Of a stretch of 64,000 nt of DNA, positions 43,914 through 54,675 are shown in pieces. Source of the stretch: JAGVIE01 sp964520905 (GTDB lineage: Bacteria > Bacteroidota > Ignavibacteria > UBA10030 > SZUA-254); contig CAZFQL010000003.1 in the NCBI GenBank assembly GCA_964520905.1, positions 62,001 through 126,000 on the forward strand, given 5' to 3'. Position numbers and translations under genes: made by a program. Every line of letters begins with the position of its first letter. Within the stretch, counting starts at the first letter, position 1. The notes beneath the pieces are model-generated. The model was not told where the DNA came from. It was given only the letters and a program-made list of their open reading frames with translations, and ran no database searches.

Positions 43914-45298
43914 TAATACTCGTCGACCGACTGCGATTCGGGTGTTCGAAAAGATTTCGGTATAAACCGCCGCAGTGCCGACCAATTGATTGCAGGAGCT
44001 TCACGACCAATCCTGAATGTGAGATAAGCGCCCAGGATGAAAAGAAAAATATTCGCCATCCACATGCCCAGCCATGGACTTAGGAACCCGCGGTCGGCAA
44101 GCTTTTCCCCGCCGATGAGGGCAGCCCAATATAGAATGAAAAATCCCAGGCTGAATGTCGCAGCTACCCCGAATGTTCCCCGGCGTGCAATAATGCCGAG
44201 CGGCGCGCCGATGAAAACAAAAACAAGGCAAGCCGCTGGAATAGAATATTTTTTATTGATTTCAACAAGGTATTCATCGATGCGGCGGTTGTTATATTCG
44301 CTGAATTGAATTTGACGATTTATGTTGCCGAGCATCATACGGGCTTTATTAAGCGCAATGGCGATTATGCGCTGTCGCGATGAAATGGATGTATCCCTCA
44401 TCCTGATAGATGTTCTCGGATCCGGTATCATCGCTGTTGGCGCAGTTGCATCGACAAGTATTTCATTGAACATGGCGGCGTTGACTTTTCTCAAACTGTC
44501 GACGATTATCTGCATAGCCTGTGCGCTAAGTTCCCGGTCACTACGGTCGAAAGCATTCAGGCTCGATCGCTCGAAGTCGAATCCCTCTGCGTTCATCACA
44601 ATACGGTGACGCACGTATTTCATCTTTCGATACGTACTTCTGTCGCGTACATCTACACGATGAATTTCACCGTTGTAGAGATCCATGATCAGCTTCCGAT
44701 AGTCGGGTGTGAAAGAAACTTTTCCACGTTCGCCTGTCACGACAACATTTGTGTTTGGATCGGTATAATCGTAGATGGTAACACCCTCGAGATCGTTCGA
44801 TTGTTCGAATGTTTTGTGGGCAAGTATGGAATACCCCGGCAGATCCTGTGAAAACATTCCGGCAACTATCGATAAGGTCGGCTTTGTCCGGCGGATATCT
44901 ATCATCAAGACTTTAAATCGGTGGTTTGCTTCAGGTAATATTTTATTATCAAATTCAATCAATAGATATGTAAGGATTAAAGATGCGAAAACAACGGCTG
45001 CCATCATGCGATAAAGACTAACTCCGCTTGCTTTCATTGCGGTAATTTCATTTTGTGATGAGAGTTTCCCGAACGCCATAAGTGTTGCAACAAGAACTGC
45101 CATCGGTATTGCAAGCACGACCATAGACGCAAGACTCACCATGATTAATTCGCCGATAACCCAGGCGCTCAATCCTTTTCCAACGAGCTGGTTCACTGCC
45201 CTCATGAGAAATTGTAATAGGAAAACAAACATTAGGGTGATGAAAGCAAACAGAAACGGTCCCAGGTGTGCTTTCAATATGTGAAAAGAAAGTTTCAT
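43913..45298 (-). CDS. LptF/LptG-family lipopolysaccharide export permease (first of pair)
   Basis: It has 461 residues, longer than the usual 360-370. MKLSFHILKAHLGPFLFAFITLMFVFLL is the first helix, and AFGKLSSQNEITAMKASGVSLYRMM is the family's coupling region, nearly the same as in the next gene. The extra length is mainly in the periplasmic part (about residues 240-310). The C-terminus has three helices with FIGAPLGIIARRGTFGVA and a hydrophilic tail of about 35 residues. It acts with the second gene and LptBCAD in lipopolysaccharide transport. The pair lies between the two T9SS blocks and is divergent from sprA. Confidence 0.88.
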   Translation of the reverse strand: MKLSFHILKAHLGPFLFAFITLMFVFLLQFLMRAVNQLVGKGLSAWVIGELIMVSLASMVVLAIPMAVLVATLMAFGKLSSQNEITAMKASGVSLYRMMAAVVFASLILTYLLIEFDNKILPEANHRFKVLMIDIRRTKPTLSIVAGMFSQDLPGYSILAHKTFEQSNDLEGVTIYDYTDPNTNVVVTGERGKVSFTPDYRKLIMDLYNGEIHRVDVRDRSTYRKMKYVRHRIVMNAEGFDFERSSLNAFDRSDRELSAQAMQIIVDSLRKVNAAMFNEILVDATAPTAMIPDPRTSIRMRDTSISSRQRIIAIALNKARMMLGNINRQIQFSEYNNRRIDEYLVEINKKYSIPAACLVFVFIGAPLGIIARRGTFGVAATFSLGFFILYWAALIGGEKLADRGFLSPWLGMWMANIFLFILGAYLTFRIGREAPAINWSALRRFIPKSFRTPESQSVDEY

Positions 45299-45652
45299 GA
45301 TATTCTTGTCTTAATATAGTCGCTATCCATCGATTTTACAAACAATCTCACAATTATTAGGCGGAGATGATTAGGTAATCGTAGAGGCAGTCGTTTGTGC
45401 GATAATATTAATATTTTCTTGAATTTGATCAAAATCAAAATTCCCTTGCAATTCACTTAGCTTTTTCCTACATTTTTTAAGCAAGTACTACTTAAAAAAC
45501 AGCATTGATCTTGCTTTTTAATTGAAAGGAGTCATCGGTATCGGTTTTTTGGTATCAGTTCAGCAGTAACGTACAAAATGTTCGAGATTCCATCGAATTT
45601 TATAATTTGACGGCACTGCACTCATTAATCATACAAAATCGATATACGCAAC
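45299..45652. other. Intergenic region between lptF-type gene and sprA, with alternative hairpins
   Basis: This 354-base divergent gap should hold the promoters of both genes. TTTTTTAAG (45473-45481) pairs with CTTAAAAAA (45491-45499). The overlapping AAGCAAG (45479-45485) pairs instead with CTTGCTT (45510-45516), which is followed by a short T run. The two stems exclude each other, as in an attenuator. A GAAAGGAG stretch near 45524 looks like a ribosome site but has no clear frame after it. No gene is seen here. Confidence 0.4.
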
Positions 45653-48600
45653 GTGACTCGTTTTCGCGCACATCATTATATTGTTACACCCTTCGCTAAC
45701 CAAAAACTTCTTCGGTTCTTTATTATTACAACGCTGGTATTAATTTGTTACACCTCTTCAGTTGCTCAAGTAGATTCACTCTCCATCAATCGTCCCGACA
45801 CAACAGCTTTTGATTCTACCCGTCAACTGCTTACTCCTCTTCCCGACGAAGAGGAAAATATCGATACTCTCATTCAACTTCCTAAGGGCAGAGCGCTATC
45901 CGGTCGCGATTCCATAAGCGCTTTGATCGAATCTATTGCCGCTTCAAACGATACTTTGTATCAAGAAGAAGTGGGTGAGAAGTGGGAGGACTTTAAAGAT
46001 TCAACTGCACGCGTTGAGCAATTCGTTCATCAAAGGTATGATGAACCTATGGTTGAAATGTTCCCACGCGATAATTATTCACTCTATCTCGATCCGAGCC
46101 AGCAAGTTTACAAACGAGAAATCCAGCTCGATACATTAGGCGAAACAATCACGGTGCGCGAGTTGGTTAACGGCGTCGATGTGAAAATTCCGACAACGAT
46201 GAAATTGGAAGATTATATTCATCTTCGTTACGAATATGAAAAACAACGAAGCTGGCGATCGATTGCAACCCAGTATACAAAAGCACAAACCAAAGACGAT
46301 CTGTCCAACCTTCTCGGATCCATAACTAATATATCGATCACTGTTCCTTCAAATCCGATCTCTAATATTTTTGGAGGAACTGAAAACAATCTCCGCATCT
46401 CCGGCGGGGTGGATATCCGCGGCGCATTCCGTAACACTACGTCCGATCAATCGACGATCTCACAGCTTGATCGTTCGCGGAACGAGCCTGACTTCAATCA
46501 AAATGTTCAGGTGAATGTTAGCGGAACGATAGGCAAAAAGTTGAATATCCTCGCCGATTGGAACACACAGCGTACATTCGAATACGAAAATCAATTGAAG
46601 ATTAAATATACCGGATTCGACGACGAAATAATTCAGAGTATCGAAGCCGGCAACGTTTCACTTCAAACACCATCGCTCGTTGGCGGGGGGCAGGCATTGT
46701 TCGGCATTAAAGCAAAATTGCAAACAGGTCCGCTTACACTTACTACTTTGTTATCGCAGAAGAAGGGTCAGACAAAAGAGCTGACAATCTCCGGCGGCTC
46801 AACGACTACCGAAAATACAATACAAGCACATGAGTACAGCAAGAACCATTTCTTCCTCGATACCGTGTATGCAAAGTATTTCGCCGAGCTTCACGAGGCA
46901 CTGGTACCGGTTCTTACTTCTGAAATTCAGGCGAATCAGATATTACAATTAGATATTTATGCGACGAACGTATCCACGAGTAGTCAAACATATAGCCAAA
47001 GTAATTATAAATCAGGCAGAGCATATATTAATCTGCCTTCTATCAATGTAAATGAGAACTATACTTTAGAGCAGATTGCGGTATTGAGTACGCAACCGGG
47101 CAGATACGAACCGGGGATTTTTGTCCGCCTTGATCCGAACAAAGATTATAAATTCGATAGATATGGCGGTTACATAACACTTAATTCGACTCCTTCCGAT
47201 AATCAGATAATTGCTGTCTCTTATACTATTGCCGGCGAGAACAATGTCAATAAAGTCTACGGCGGCACTGTTATGGAAAATGATACTCTCTTATATCTAA
47301 AATTAATCAAGCCGCTATCGCTTACTCCGGGTCACACGCAAGCGTGGAAATTACTGATGAAGAATTTTTATTCTGTCCGCGCAACGAATCTCAAGAAGGA
47401 TGGATTTAAACTTCGAGTATGGAGACGCTCGACAGCGGGAGCCGATGAGGATAATATCGAGGGGTTAAATTTATTATCGGTTCTCGGGCTTGATCGGTTT
47501 GACCAGTATAATGCATCGGGTACCGACAATAATTTCGATTTCATTCCCGGTTTAACCATTGACGTTGACCGTGGTGAGGTTATATTCCCCACGCTAAGAC
47601 CTTTTGATTCGACAATCGCGCAGTATTTCAGGAGTAAAAATAAAATTGTCGGTGATTCGTTGTTGTTTGGAGATATATATGATACAACTGTAACAGCCGC
47701 CCAGACCTCGATCCGAAATAAATATATTATCAAGGTCGAAGCCGCAGGTGCACAATCGAGCACTTTTAATTTGGGTTCTATGAATCTTGTTGAAGGAAGC
47801 GTGCACGTGTTATTGAACGGCAGTCCGTTGACGCCCAATGTCGATTATACCGTTGACTATATCATCGGTCAGGTTATTATCCGCAGGCCCGAGGCGCTTG
47901 TCCCGGGAGCGAATCTTCAGATTAAATACGAGCAGAACGATCTATTTCAGCTTGCTTCGAAAACATTGATCGGTGCGCGCGGAGAGTTAGACGCTTTCCC
48001 GAATACGAAACTCGGATTTACGATCATGAATTTAAACCAGCAGACGCTCAGCGATAAAGTCAGGATAGGGGAAGAACCTACGAACAACATGATGCTCGGA
48101 ATGGATTTTTCATCGAGTGCAAATCTTCCATTTCTCACCGATGCTATCGATGCGTTGCCTTTGATTCGAACAAAAGAAATGTCAACATTGCGGTTCGGTG
48201 GGGAAGGCGCTTACATGATTCCCGATCCTAACACGAAGAAAAGCACAGTGTTGAGTGATCATGGCGCAAGCATTGCCTATATCGACGATTTTGAGGGAAT
48301 CCGCCGCACGATTCCATTTCCAATCACTTATGCGGCATGGTCGATGTCAAGCGCGCCCATGGATTCAATAGCAAACCCACTAGTTCCTGATGCGGCGATG
48401 AATTATAAAAGATCCCGATTGTCGTGGTACAATCGCTTACCAACCGATGTTGTAACGTCTGATATCTGGCCCAACCGAAGAACGCGTGCGGGACAAAATC
48501 AGGTTACCGTATTGAATCTTGATTTCGATCCGAATCATCGTGGCACTTATAATTTCTCCCCTAATCTCGATTCGACATTGAATCGGCAGGATATAGGCAG

Positions 48601-51600
48601 CGGGACCGGTAAATATAATAACCCGGACGCTCGCAGAGAAAACTGGGGAGGTATCATGCGCTATATCGGGTCGATGGCAGGTGACATCCTCAGTCAGAAT
48701 ATCGCGTACATTGAAATATGGATGAAAGCGTCGAGCGATGACCTCAATGATTTGAATAAAGGGAGAATGCACATAGATCTCGGCAGGGTAAGCGAAGACG
48801 TGATACCCGACGGAAATATGAATTCAGAAGATATCATTCGCAGTTCAGTCAATCCCGGTGGTATACCGAATGGTGTCCTGAATGAAGGTGAAGACATTGG
48901 GATAGATATGATCGATGATAATCAAGAAAAGATTATTCATACCGCCTTCCTCGCATCTAACAGCGGCGACCCGGATGTAGATCCGAATGATCCCGGTGGA
49001 GATAACTGGACAGCATACGGTGACGGGACACATCTTACAAAGTTCAACGGGACTGATCAGAACAAACAAGACCCTGCCGGTCTTTTCCCCAACACGGAAG
49101 ATTTTAATGGTAACGGCAATATAGACCTTAGTGATCAATATCTCGAATACGAAATACCACTGCTCGATTCAACTTATATCGTAGGTGGTGGAGAGAATGG
49201 ATGGTATCAATATCGTATCCCTCTGCTCGAAGCGAGTCGGGTATTCGGTGGAATCAGAGCAACAGATATATTGCAGAATGTTCAGTATATAAGATTATGG
49301 CTTTCAGGATTTTCTCAACCGGTAAGTATTCGCATCGCCGAGCTTGATCTTGTTGGTAATCAATGGCAGGAACGGTTAAAGAGCGATTCACTTATGAAAG
49401 TCTCTGTAGTTAATATTGAAGATAATCCACAATACTCAGAGGATTGGGGTGCCTTGGGGATCGCGCGTGAAAAAGACCGTTCCGATCCGAATCAAGTTAT
49501 CGAAGCAAACGAGCAATCATTGGCGCTTATTCTCACCGGTCTACCGAAGGATACATCACGTGAGGTTGTAAAATATTTTATTACAAGACCGCTCGATATT
49601 TTCAATTATAAGTCGATGAAGATGTTTGTGCACGGAGATAAATCTTTCACGCCGGGTGACGCAGAAATATATTTACGCTTTGGTACAGATACTTTAAACT
49701 TCTACGAATACCGGCAACCGATATATCCCGGCTGGGAATTATCTAAGAATGAAATCAACGTAATCTTTTCTCGTATAACGGCAGTCAAATCTGCCCGTCC
49801 CGATTCGATGACGAATAAATATTATGTCGCTGATGCTCTAAATGGAGTTGCAGGTGCAACCTACGGAGTGCGAGGCAGCCCGTCCTTAAGACAGGTTCGC
49901 GAAATATCTATTGGCATAAGATGTGTGAATGTTCCACATCTCACCGGAGAGGTATGGGTGAACGAATTACGTCTGGTCGATGTTGACAATTCGCCCGGGG
50001 CTGCATATAGATTTGATACTCAGGTAAAATTAGCCGACCTTGGACAGGTAGCATTCAATTATTCCCGGACAGATCCTACATTCCATTCATTAGATCAGCG
50101 GTTTGGAAATCAAACGGCTGCGGCAAGCTGGGCAGTGAATGCAAGTATTTCTATTGATCGGTTTTTACCTCAGGATTGGCAAGGAACATCGATTCCTTTT
50201 GCATATTCTCATTCAGAGAATATTGTGAAGCCTAAATATCTTCCGAACACTGATATCGTTGTTGAAGAAGCGGCAAAGCGTGCCTCACCAGATGTCTCGA
50301 AGAGTATAATAACACAATCGCAGACACTGAACATCAAAGATTCGTATTCGATTTCGAACTTTCGTATAGTACTGCCATCCCAGGCATGGTACATTCGAGA
50401 CACATTCAGCAAGCTCTCGTTCGCATTTAATTATAATACTACTCGAGACCGTGACCCTTCATTCGAACTCCGAAAGACCTGGGGATGGAATTTAAGGGTA
50501 AATTACGGTGTAACGCTTCCCAACGATTATTTTTTACAACCATTTTCTACACTCTTTAAAGGGATATTTTTCCTCGAGGATTATAAGGATTGGAAGATTT
50601 ATTATATTCCGGTAACAAGCTTATCTGCGGGGGCAGGCGGTTCTAGATCCCGGTCATATGAAATACCGCGCGCAAAAAACAGCTTGACAAGAGAATCGAG
50701 AAATTTTGGCGCCAGCAAGTCTTTCGGATTCGGATGGAAATTCACAGAAGGCGGTTTGTTAAATTTGGGCGGCGATTATGGACTCTCTCTCGATCGCAAT
50801 CTTTTACCGCTTGATAATGATTCAGTCGGGAGAGATTTTCTATCTATAATGAAAAGTTTATTCTTCGGTGGTCGGGATAGCCGCTATGGACAAAAAGTAG
50901 GCGTTAATCTAAAGCCAAAAATTCCAAACATACTTGACCTTCCGAAATATTTTGATTTCTCAACGGGTTATTCCGTTAATTATAGCTGGCAGAATACCTT
51001 TACGAAGGGGGACATCGGCAAGAGTGCGGCTTTCGATAATAACATCTCCATGTCTCTCGGCTTCCGTTTGAAATCTTTGACTGATCCGTGGTTCGATACA
51101 AAAGAAGAAGCCACGCAGTTACAACCGGCTCCCATGGCAATGAATAAACCCGACCTGGCTAAGCCAGCTTCATTGAAAGACTCAACATCCAGAAAAGATT
51201 CCGCTCAAACTGCGCAGCCCTCTGAGAGCAATACGAAAAAAATGCTTCAGCAATTGCGGTCGATAGCTAAGTTGTTGATCAAAATTCCATTCCTCGATTA
51301 TGAGACAATCAACATTTCTTATTCTCAATCAAACCGGTCTTCAAATCCTGCAGTTCTCGGGAGTACGGGTTTCAAGAATTTCTGGGGGCGATTACCTTTT
51401 CAGGGTTCTCTCGACGAGTACGGTCCATCCCGTTTGTATCAATTAGGTTTAATAGCGGATCCTCACGGTACATTGCAATTTGCACCCAAATCTAAATTTC
51501 CATTTCTCGGATGGAAAACCATTTATGGTCCTCGTGCAGCGGGTGCTCAACTGTCAGATCAATATTCTCAATCGAATAACATTACACTTAGAACGAATCG

Positions 51601-52570
51601 CCCGCTTTGGACCGGAGCTACAATCGATATAAACTGGAAAGTCGGATGGCAGTATAGCCGGACAACTACAATCATTACCGATTCGCTTGGTCAACAAGTG
51701 CGCGGCGAACCGACTACATCGGGAAGTATAGACCGGTCGTTTTTAACGCTTCCACCGGTTCTGTTTATGAAAGTATTCAAGAGCAATCTTGAAACTGTCG
51801 GGAAAAAATATGAGCAATTCCAAAAAACAGATGCTCCCGATGTCGCTCTCGTGAAAGCATTCGAGGAGGGTTTTGAAGCGCTGCCCTTCCTTAGTAAAGT
51901 TTTGGGTCCCTATGTGCCGAGACCGAACTGGACTATTCGCTGGGATGGTATAGAAAAACTTGTAGGTCTGGGTTCAATAATGGATCGATTATCTTTAGAA
52001 CATAATTATTCATCAAACTTCCGACGCGATTTTCGTAGCTATCCGGGTAAAGGGCAGCGAACGGATGCTGAACGAATGAGCTATGGTTTTTCTCCTCTTG
52101 CCGGAGTGAATATGACTTTTAAACAGGTATTAAAGGGAAGTCTCTCAGGGAATTTTCGTTATAACACAACAACTAATTACGATCTAAATCTTGCTGCCCA
52201 GCAACCGAATATCGTCTCGGCACTCGCTCAGGAAATCTCGTTCACGTTGAATTATGCGCGGCGCGGTTTTTCATTCCCGCTCTTTGGATTGAATCTTTCA
52301 AACGACATAGAAGTTAGTTTTACTTATTCACGCACGAAGAGCTCACGCCGGCGGTACGATCCCACACTACTGTCATCCGATCAGGAAGGCATTCCTCTCG
52401 AAGGAAATATACGTACTGTGTTGGAACCGCGAATTCGCTATGTCTTAAGCACCCGCGTGACTGCTGCGCTCTATTATCGTTATACAAAAACGGCTCCCGA
52501 TGCCGCCGGATCAACAATTTACGGAGTTACAACTAACGAAGCCGGCGTGGATATTCATATCTCAATTTGA
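45653..52570 (+). CDS. sprA: T9SS outer-membrane translocon SprA (Sov)
   Basis: It has 2305 residues; SprA and Sov proteins have about 2400-2500. The start is a GTG at 45653, the only start codon between the upstream stop (45626) and the signal peptide (LLRFFIITTLVLICYTSSVAQ), with no clear ribosome site. Family features include NPISNIFGGTENNLRISGGVDIRGAFRNT, the repeated TIGKKLNILADWNTQ-like barrel turns, SIAYIDDFEGIRRTIPF, the calcium-loop-like DFNGNGNIDLSDQ, and DSYSISNFRIVLPS. It forms the giant 36-strand channel through which T9SS cargo crosses the outer membrane. A low-complexity linker lies around residues 1825-1860. porX follows 90 bases downstream. Confidence 0.95.
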   Translation: MTRFRAHHYIVTPFANQKLLRFFIITTLVLICYTSSVAQVDSLSINRPDTTAFDSTRQLLTPLPDEEENIDTLIQLPKGRALSGRDSISALIESIAASNDTLYQEEVGEKWEDFKDSTARVEQFVHQRYDEPMVEMFPRDNYSLYLDPSQQVYKREIQLDTLGETITVRELVNGVDVKIPTTMKLEDYIHLRYEYEKQRSWRSIATQYTKAQTKDDLSNLLGSITNISITVPSNPISNIFGGTENNLRISGGVDIRGAFRNTTSDQSTISQLDRSRNEPDFNQNVQVNVSGTIGKKLNILADWNTQRTFEYENQLKIKYTGFDDEIIQSIEAGNVSLQTPSLVGGGQALFGIKAKLQTGPLTLTTLLSQKKGQTKELTISGGSTTTENTIQAHEYSKNHFFLDTVYAKYFAELHEALVPVLTSEIQANQILQLDIYATNVSTSSQTYSQSNYKSGRAYINLPSINVNENYTLEQIAVLSTQPGRYEPGIFVRLDPNKDYKFDRYGGYITLNSTPSDNQIIAVSYTIAGENNVNKVYGGTVMENDTLLYLKLIKPLSLTPGHTQAWKLLMKNFYSVRATNLKKDGFKLRVWRRSTAGADEDNIEGLNLLSVLGLDRFDQYNASGTDNNFDFIPGLTIDVDRGEVIFPTLRPFDSTIAQYFRSKNKIVGDSLLFGDIYDTTVTAAQTSIRNKYIIKVEAAGAQSSTFNLGSMNLVEGSVHVLLNGSPLTPNVDYTVDYIIGQVIIRRPEALVPGANLQIKYEQNDLFQLASKTLIGARGELDAFPNTKLGFTIMNLNQQTLSDKVRIGEEPTNNMMLGMDFSSSANLPFLTDAIDALPLIRTKEMSTLRFGGEGAYMIPDPNTKKSTVLSDHGASIAYIDDFEGIRRTIPFPITYAAWSMSSAPMDSIANPLVPDAAMNYKRSRLSWYNRLPTDVVTSDIWPNRRTRAGQNQVTVLNLDFDPNHRGTYNFSPNLDSTLNRQDIGSGTGKYNNPDARRENWGGIMRYIGSMAGDILSQNIAYIEIWMKASSDDLNDLNKGRMHIDLGRVSEDVIPDGNMNSEDIIRSSVNPGGIPNGVLNEGEDIGIDMIDDNQEKIIHTAFLASNSGDPDVDPNDPGGDNWTAYGDGTHLTKFNGTDQNKQDPAGLFPNTEDFNGNGNIDLSDQYLEYEIPLLDSTYIVGGGENGWYQYRIPLLEASRVFGGIRATDILQNVQYIRLWLSGFSQPVSIRIAELDLVGNQWQERLKSDSLMKVSVVNIEDNPQYSEDWGALGIAREKDRSDPNQVIEANEQSLALILTGLPKDTSREVVKYFITRPLDIFNYKSMKMFVHGDKSFTPGDAEIYLRFGTDTLNFYEYRQPIYPGWELSKNEINVIFSRITAVKSARPDSMTNKYYVADALNGVAGATYGVRGSPSLRQVREISIGIRCVNVPHLTGEVWVNELRLVDVDNSPGAAYRFDTQVKLADLGQVAFNYSRTDPTFHSLDQRFGNQTAAASWAVNASISIDRFLPQDWQGTSIPFAYSHSENIVKPKYLPNTDIVVEEAAKRASPDVSKSIITQSQTLNIKDSYSISNFRIVLPSQAWYIRDTFSKLSFAFNYNTTRDRDPSFELRKTWGWNLRVNYGVTLPNDYFLQPFSTLFKGIFFLEDYKDWKIYYIPVTSLSAGAGGSRSRSYEIPRAKNSLTRESRNFGASKSFGFGWKFTEGGLLNLGGDYGLSLDRNLLPLDNDSVGRDFLSIMKSLFFGGRDSRYGQKVGVNLKPKIPNILDLPKYFDFSTGYSVNYSWQNTFTKGDIGKSAAFDNNISMSLGFRLKSLTDPWFDTKEEATQLQPAPMAMNKPDLAKPASLKDSTSRKDSAQTAQPSESNTKKMLQQLRSIAKLLIKIPFLDYETINISYSQSNRSSNPAVLGSTGFKNFWGRLPFQGSLDEYGPSRLYQLGLIADPHGTLQFAPKSKFPFLGWKTIYGPRAAGAQLSDQYSQSNNITLRTNRPLWTGATIDINWKVGWQYSRTTTIITDSLGQQVRGEPTTSGSIDRSFLTLPPVLFMKVFKSNLETVGKKYEQFQKTDAPDVALVKAFEEGFEALPFLSKVLGPYVPRPNWTIRWDGIEKLVGLGSIMDRLSLEHNYSSNFRRDFRSYPGKGQRTDAERMSYGFSPLAGVNMTFKQVLKGSLSGNFRYNTTTNYDLNLAAQQPNIVSALAQEISFTLNYARRGFSFPLFGLNLSNDIEVSFTYSRTKSSRRRYDPTLLSSDQEGIPLEGNIRTVLEPRIRYVLSTRVTAALYYRYTKTAPDAAGSTIYGVTTNEAGVDIHISI

Positions 52571-52660
52571 TAATCATGCCGTTTTCTCCAGGCATAGCAG
52601 TATTTTCACTTTCTTTGATTCTATAACATGAAATGTTTATTTTTATATATAAGGTGAGTT

Positions 52661-54238
52661 GTGAACAATATGATTGGAACAAAAAATCGGATTCTTTGGG
52701 TAGATGATGAAATTGAATTACTTCGCTCCCATATTTTATTGCTCTCTGAAAAGGGATATTCCGTTGAAACTGCAACGAACGGTGAAGACGCTCTTGATTT
52801 GGTGAAAGCGAAACCATTCGATCTTGTCTTTTTAGATGAGATGATGCCCGGCATGGGTGGTCTGGCAACGCTTTCAAAAATAAAAGATATTCATCCCGAA
52901 CTTCCTATCGTCATGATAACAAAAAATGAAGATGAAGGATTGATGGAAGAAGCGATTGGCGTTAAGATCAGCGATTATTTAACGAAGCCTGTGAACCCGA
53001 GTCAGGTATTGCTTGCATGCAAAAAATTTTTAGAAGGTAAAAAAATTGCAAGCGCCCAGGCTTCCCGCGATTACATCAAAGAGTTTAATGAAATATCGCT
53101 TGCACTGCAATCTAATCCAACATTCATCGATTGGACTTCAATTTATTCGAAGCTTGTCGATTGGTCGATCGAGATGGATCAGCATCAGGGTTTGGGCTTA
53201 ACGCAAACTTTGAGCGATCAATTCAGGGAATGCAACGTGGAGTTTTCGAAATTTATCGAAAGAAATTATTTGAATTGGGTAGAACAAAAAAACAGACCCA
53301 CGCTTTCCACCGATATTGTCGAGCGGTATCTTATCCCGGAGCTTCGCGATACAAATAAATCGGTATTCTTTTTCGTAATCGATTGCCTGCGTCTCGACCA
53401 GTGGATGATAATGGAACCTGTACTGCGCGAGTACTTCGATATTTCACGCGAATATTATTATTCCATTCTCCCGACCGCAACTCCCTATTCCCGCAATGCT
53501 ATTTTCAGCGGAGCCTGGCCCTCGGAACTCGAAGTTAGATTTCCCGAGATCTGGGAACAGTGGGAAGACGACGATAACAGCCGTAACAGATACGAGCACC
53601 AATTTTTAGATAACTTGCTGGAACGGCGCAAAATTCAGCTCAAACCGGAATCAAAGTACGTTAAAATATTGGATGCGGAATTCGGACGAAGTATCGAACA
53701 GAATATAACTTCATATACAAAAAACAGGCTCACCGCTATCGTGGTCAATTTTGTCGATATGTTAGCCCACGGCAGATCGGATTCTCAGATTTTGAAAGAG
53801 ATTGCGCCGGATGAATCTGCGTATCGCTCGTTGACATCTTCGTGGTTTATGCACTCGACACTTCTTTCGATGCTGCGAACGCTTTCCCGGAATAAAAATG
53901 TATCGATCGTTCTTACTACTGACCACGGAAGCATTCGAAGTCTGCGCGGTACGAAAGTGATCGGTGATCGAGAGGCTTCGACCAATCTCAGATATAAATA
54001 CGGTCGCAACCTGAAAGCCGATGAACGTCATGCTATCTTCATAAAAAATCCGTCAGATTATCGCCTCCCCAAACGAAGCGTCACAATTAATTATCTAATT
54101 GCCAAGGAAGATTATTATTTTGTTTATCCTACTGACTATCATAAATATCTCAATCAGTACCGTGATAGTTTCCAGCACGGCGGGATTTCAATGGAAGAAA
54201 TGATTTTGCCGATTGTGAAACTTAAGCCTAAAGGATGA
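52661..54238 (+). CDS. porX: T9SS response regulator PorX (receiver plus PglZ domain)
   Basis: It has 525 residues. Residues 10-125 are a receiver domain: ILWVDDEIELL, phospho-acceptor Asp59 in LVFLDEMMPG, the Thr in IVMITKNED and the Lys in DYLTKPVNP. The rest is a PglZ/alkaline-phosphatase-superfamily domain with VIDCLRLDQWM, TPYSRNAIFSG, NFVDMLAHGR and VLTTDHGS as metal-site segments. This layout is that of PorX, which is linked to T9SS gene control and cargo export in Porphyromonas and others. The start is GTG 52661 with an AAGGTGAG site; ATG 52670 is possible. No sensor kinase (PorY) is in the window. The stop overlaps the start of tsaE. Confidence 0.95.
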   Translation: MNNMIGTKNRILWVDDEIELLRSHILLLSEKGYSVETATNGEDALDLVKAKPFDLVFLDEMMPGMGGLATLSKIKDIHPELPIVMITKNEDEGLMEEAIGVKISDYLTKPVNPSQVLLACKKFLEGKKIASAQASRDYIKEFNEISLALQSNPTFIDWTSIYSKLVDWSIEMDQHQGLGLTQTLSDQFRECNVEFSKFIERNYLNWVEQKNRPTLSTDIVERYLIPELRDTNKSVFFFVIDCLRLDQWMIMEPVLREYFDISREYYYSILPTATPYSRNAIFSGAWPSELEVRFPEIWEQWEDDDNSRNRYEHQFLDNLLERRKIQLKPESKYVKILDAEFGRSIEQNITSYTKNRLTAIVVNFVDMLAHGRSDSQILKEIAPDESAYRSLTSSWFMHSTLLSMLRTLSRNKNVSIVLTTDHGSIRSLRGTKVIGDREASTNLRYKYGRNLKADERHAIFIKNPSDYRLPKRSVTINYLIAKEDYYFVYPTDYHKYLNQYRDSFQHGGISMEEMILPIVKLKPKG

Positions 54239-54675
54239 TGCAATTCTACAAAACACATTCTGAGGACGAGACAATTATATTAGGCGTTGAATTCGCAAAG
54301 AGATTGACTATCAAAAGTGTTGTAGCGCTTTTTGGCGATCTTGGAACGGGGAAAACGCGTTTCATCAAAGGTGTATGTAAGGGATTGGGCGTTCAGGAAC
54401 ATGTTGCAAGCCCGACGTTCACTCTCATTAATGAATATACAGGCAGGGAGACGAATGTTTTTCATTTCGATTTCTACAGGATAAAAACAATTTCCGAGCT
54501 TGATGAAATTGGTTTTGATGAGTATCTCTATGGTGACGGTGTATGTTTGATCGAATGGGCAGATAGAGTCAAGGCGCTGCTTCCATCTAACCGGTTTGAT
54601 GTTTTCCTAAAACTTGGTGAGGACGAAAATACGCGCGAAATCACAGTGCAAGAAATTATTGAGGTTGAATCGTGA
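54235..54675 (+). CDS. tsaE: tRNA threonylcarbamoyladenosine ATPase TsaE
   Basis: It has 146 residues. The Walker A FGDLGTGKTRFIKG is at about residues 33-46, then SPTFTLINEYTG, a Walker-B-like VFHFDFYRI, and CLIEWADRV. This is the compact TsaE family, an ATPase that serves the TsaB-TsaD complex making the t6A modification on tRNAs. The ATG at 54235 overlaps the porX stop (TGATG, with the ATG reading through). tsaB begins four bases before its own stop, so the three genes are translated in series. Confidence 0.95.
   Translation: MMQFYKTHSEDETIILGVEFAKRLTIKSVVALFGDLGTGKTRFIKGVCKGLGVQEHVASPTFTLINEYTGRETNVFHFDFYRIKTISELDEIGFDEYLYGDGVCLIEWADRVKALLPSNRFDVFLKLGEDENTREITVQEIIEVES

Noticed and set aside
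52661..54238. PglZ domain as a sign of a BREX phage-defence system
   Set aside because: It is fused to a receiver domain, follows sprA, and no other BREX gene is present; this is PorX.
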